Source: Cytophagales bacterium (GTDB taxonomy: Bacteria > Bacteroidota > Bacteroidia > Cytophagales > Cyclobacteriaceae). Taken from it: a DNA stretch of 5,668 nt. Shown here piece by piece: positions 4,842-5,668 of the stretch (positions are counted from its first letter, which is position 1; each line of letters starts with the position of its first letter). A model generated the notes under the pieces. That model saw nothing but the letters and a program-made list of their open reading frames with translations. It did no database searches and was not told the DNA's origin. The stretch covers positions 1-5,668 of the forward strand of contig JAJCYK010000047.1 of the NCBI GenBank assembly GCA_029262935.1, in the 5' to 3' direction. The position numbers were made by a program, and so were the translations under genes.

Positions 4842-5668
4842 TTAATAAATTAGCTTCATAATTTTAACCATCCAGGGTTGTAGTTCTTTCATATATTTAT
4901 TTAGCACAATAGTCTTATTTACTCGAGAACCAGTAGGGTAGGCGTAAATCTTATTAAACAATTCTTTAATTCCAATGCCAGCAGATTTGGCAAGCACCAA
5001 TTCTTGGAACATCTCCCCGGCATTGGGCGCGATCATACTACCTCCTAAAAGTTGGGCATCGCTAAAGCTAAACCAACCAGGTTTTATAAATAACAATAAC
5101 TTACCATATTGATACTCGCTGGTGATTGCCCGATCATCATCTTTAAAATCAAGTACCAGACGTTCATACGAGATTCCTTTTTCCTTAATCTGCTTTTCTG
5201 ATAGGCCAAAGGTAGCAATTTCAGGATCGGTAAATGTAACCCAACTAAAATGGTTGTAAGTAACTTTCTTTTTAAAAGGGGAAAAGAAATTATTTATTGC
5301 TACTGTGGCTTGAAGCTCCGCGCCATGAGAGAATTTTAGTCCATTTGCAGCGTCTCCTAAAACCAAAATGTTTTTGTTAGTTGTGCGTAAGTAGGGGTCT
5401 ACTTTGATCAGGCCTCTATCGTCGCAAACAACATTTGCAGCAGAAAGATTAAGCATGGAGGTATCAATTACCCTACCAATGCCAACTACTACCGTGTCAA
5501 AAGCGATCGATAAGGCACTTTTGCCTTTTTCTAAAACGGCGGTATTGCCATCCGTAAATTCTTTAAGGCGTGTCGATAGATGAAAATCTATTCCCAAAGC
5601 CTTTGATTGCTCGAATAGAATGTTAGCAATTTCAGGATCTTCATGACTTAATATCCCATCCATCATCT
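4842..5668 (-). CDS. FAD/NAD(P)-dependent disulfide-oxidoreductase-family protein, C-terminal part
   Basis: The gene enters from beyond the right edge; about 274 C-terminal residues are present and roughly 200 N-terminal residues (first FAD-binding motif and any redox CxxxxC) are missing. Counting from the ATG at 5666, which is probably internal, the end of the NAD(P) domain gives DTVVVGIGRVIDT (57-69). The second FAD motif ILVLGDA is at 100-106, and the dimerisation domain starts near 135 with TDPEIATFGLSE (146-157). This order is that of class I pyridine-nucleotide disulfide oxidoreductases such as dihydrolipoamide dehydrogenase and mercuric reductase. The active-site HPTxxE of lipoamide dehydrogenases reads YPTGSR (243-248): His is Tyr and Glu is Arg, so lipoamide or glutathione reductase chemistry is unlikely. 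The C-terminal Cys pair of mercuric reductase is also absent. The substrate is unknown. It probably forms an operon with the membrane-protein gene 8 bases downstream. Confidence 0.9.
   Translation of the reverse strand, partial: MMDGILSHEDPEIANILFEQSKALGIDFHLSTRLKEFTDGNTAVLEKGKSALSIAFDTVVVGIGRVIDTSMLNLSAANVVCDDRGLIKVDPYLRTTNKNILVLGDAANGLKFSHGAELQATVAINNFFSPFKKKVTYNHFSWVTFTDPEIATFGLSEKQIKEKGISYERLVLDFKDDDRAITSEYQYGKLLLFIKPGWFSFSDAQLLGGSMIAPNAGEMFQELVLAKSAGIGIKELFNKIYAYPTGSRVNKTIVLNKYMKELQPWMVKIMKLIY

Overview
The window looks like chromosome from a Bacteroidota bacterium, perhaps a Cytophagales-type lineage. GC content is low to moderate, genes are tightly packed with ATGA start/stop overlaps, start codons lack convincing Shine-Dalgarno sequences, and the sigma-54/two-component, thioredoxin and Crp genes fit that group. 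This placement is inferred from sequence style, not from a search.

Layout of the plus strand: (1) positions 1-752 hold the 3' part of a sensor histidine kinase gene. Its H-box is encoded at about 3-32 and its ATP-binding domain downstream, but an in-frame TAG at 63-65 separates them. (2) Positions 749-2161 encode a complete NtrC-family response regulator: receiver, sigma-54 AAA+ domain with intact GAFTGA, and Fis-type HTH. It overlaps the kinase by ATGA. (3) The 129-base gap 2162-2290 holds a 28-base near-perfect palindrome directly after the regulator's stop codon and a strong sigma-54 (-24/-12) promoter match at 2259-2275. The palindrome centre lies about 110 bases upstream of the predicted start site, where an enhancer for such an activator is expected. 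(4) Positions 2291-2632 and 2629-3342 encode a thioredoxin-fold protein whose active site is SGSC instead of CGPC, and a Crp/Fnr-family regulator, joined by another ATGA overlap. (5) Positions 3464-4309 encode a conserved-looking protein of unknown function.

Minus strand, convergent with the above: the C-terminal part of an FAD/NAD(P) disulfide-oxidoreductase-family protein (gene continues past 5668) is followed after 8 bases by a three-helix membrane protein (4516-4833). The 206-base convergent gap 4310-4515 contains a possible 42-codon minus-strand ORF whose stop interlocks with the stop of the unknown plus-strand gene.

Working model (inference): the kinase phosphorylates the sigma-54 activator. 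The activator binds the palindrome after its own gene and turns on the sigma-54 promoter of the thioredoxin-like/Crp pair, so a phosphorelay feeds a second transcription factor. The amber codon in the kinase, if real, would cut the input of this circuit or make the regulator depend on another kinase.
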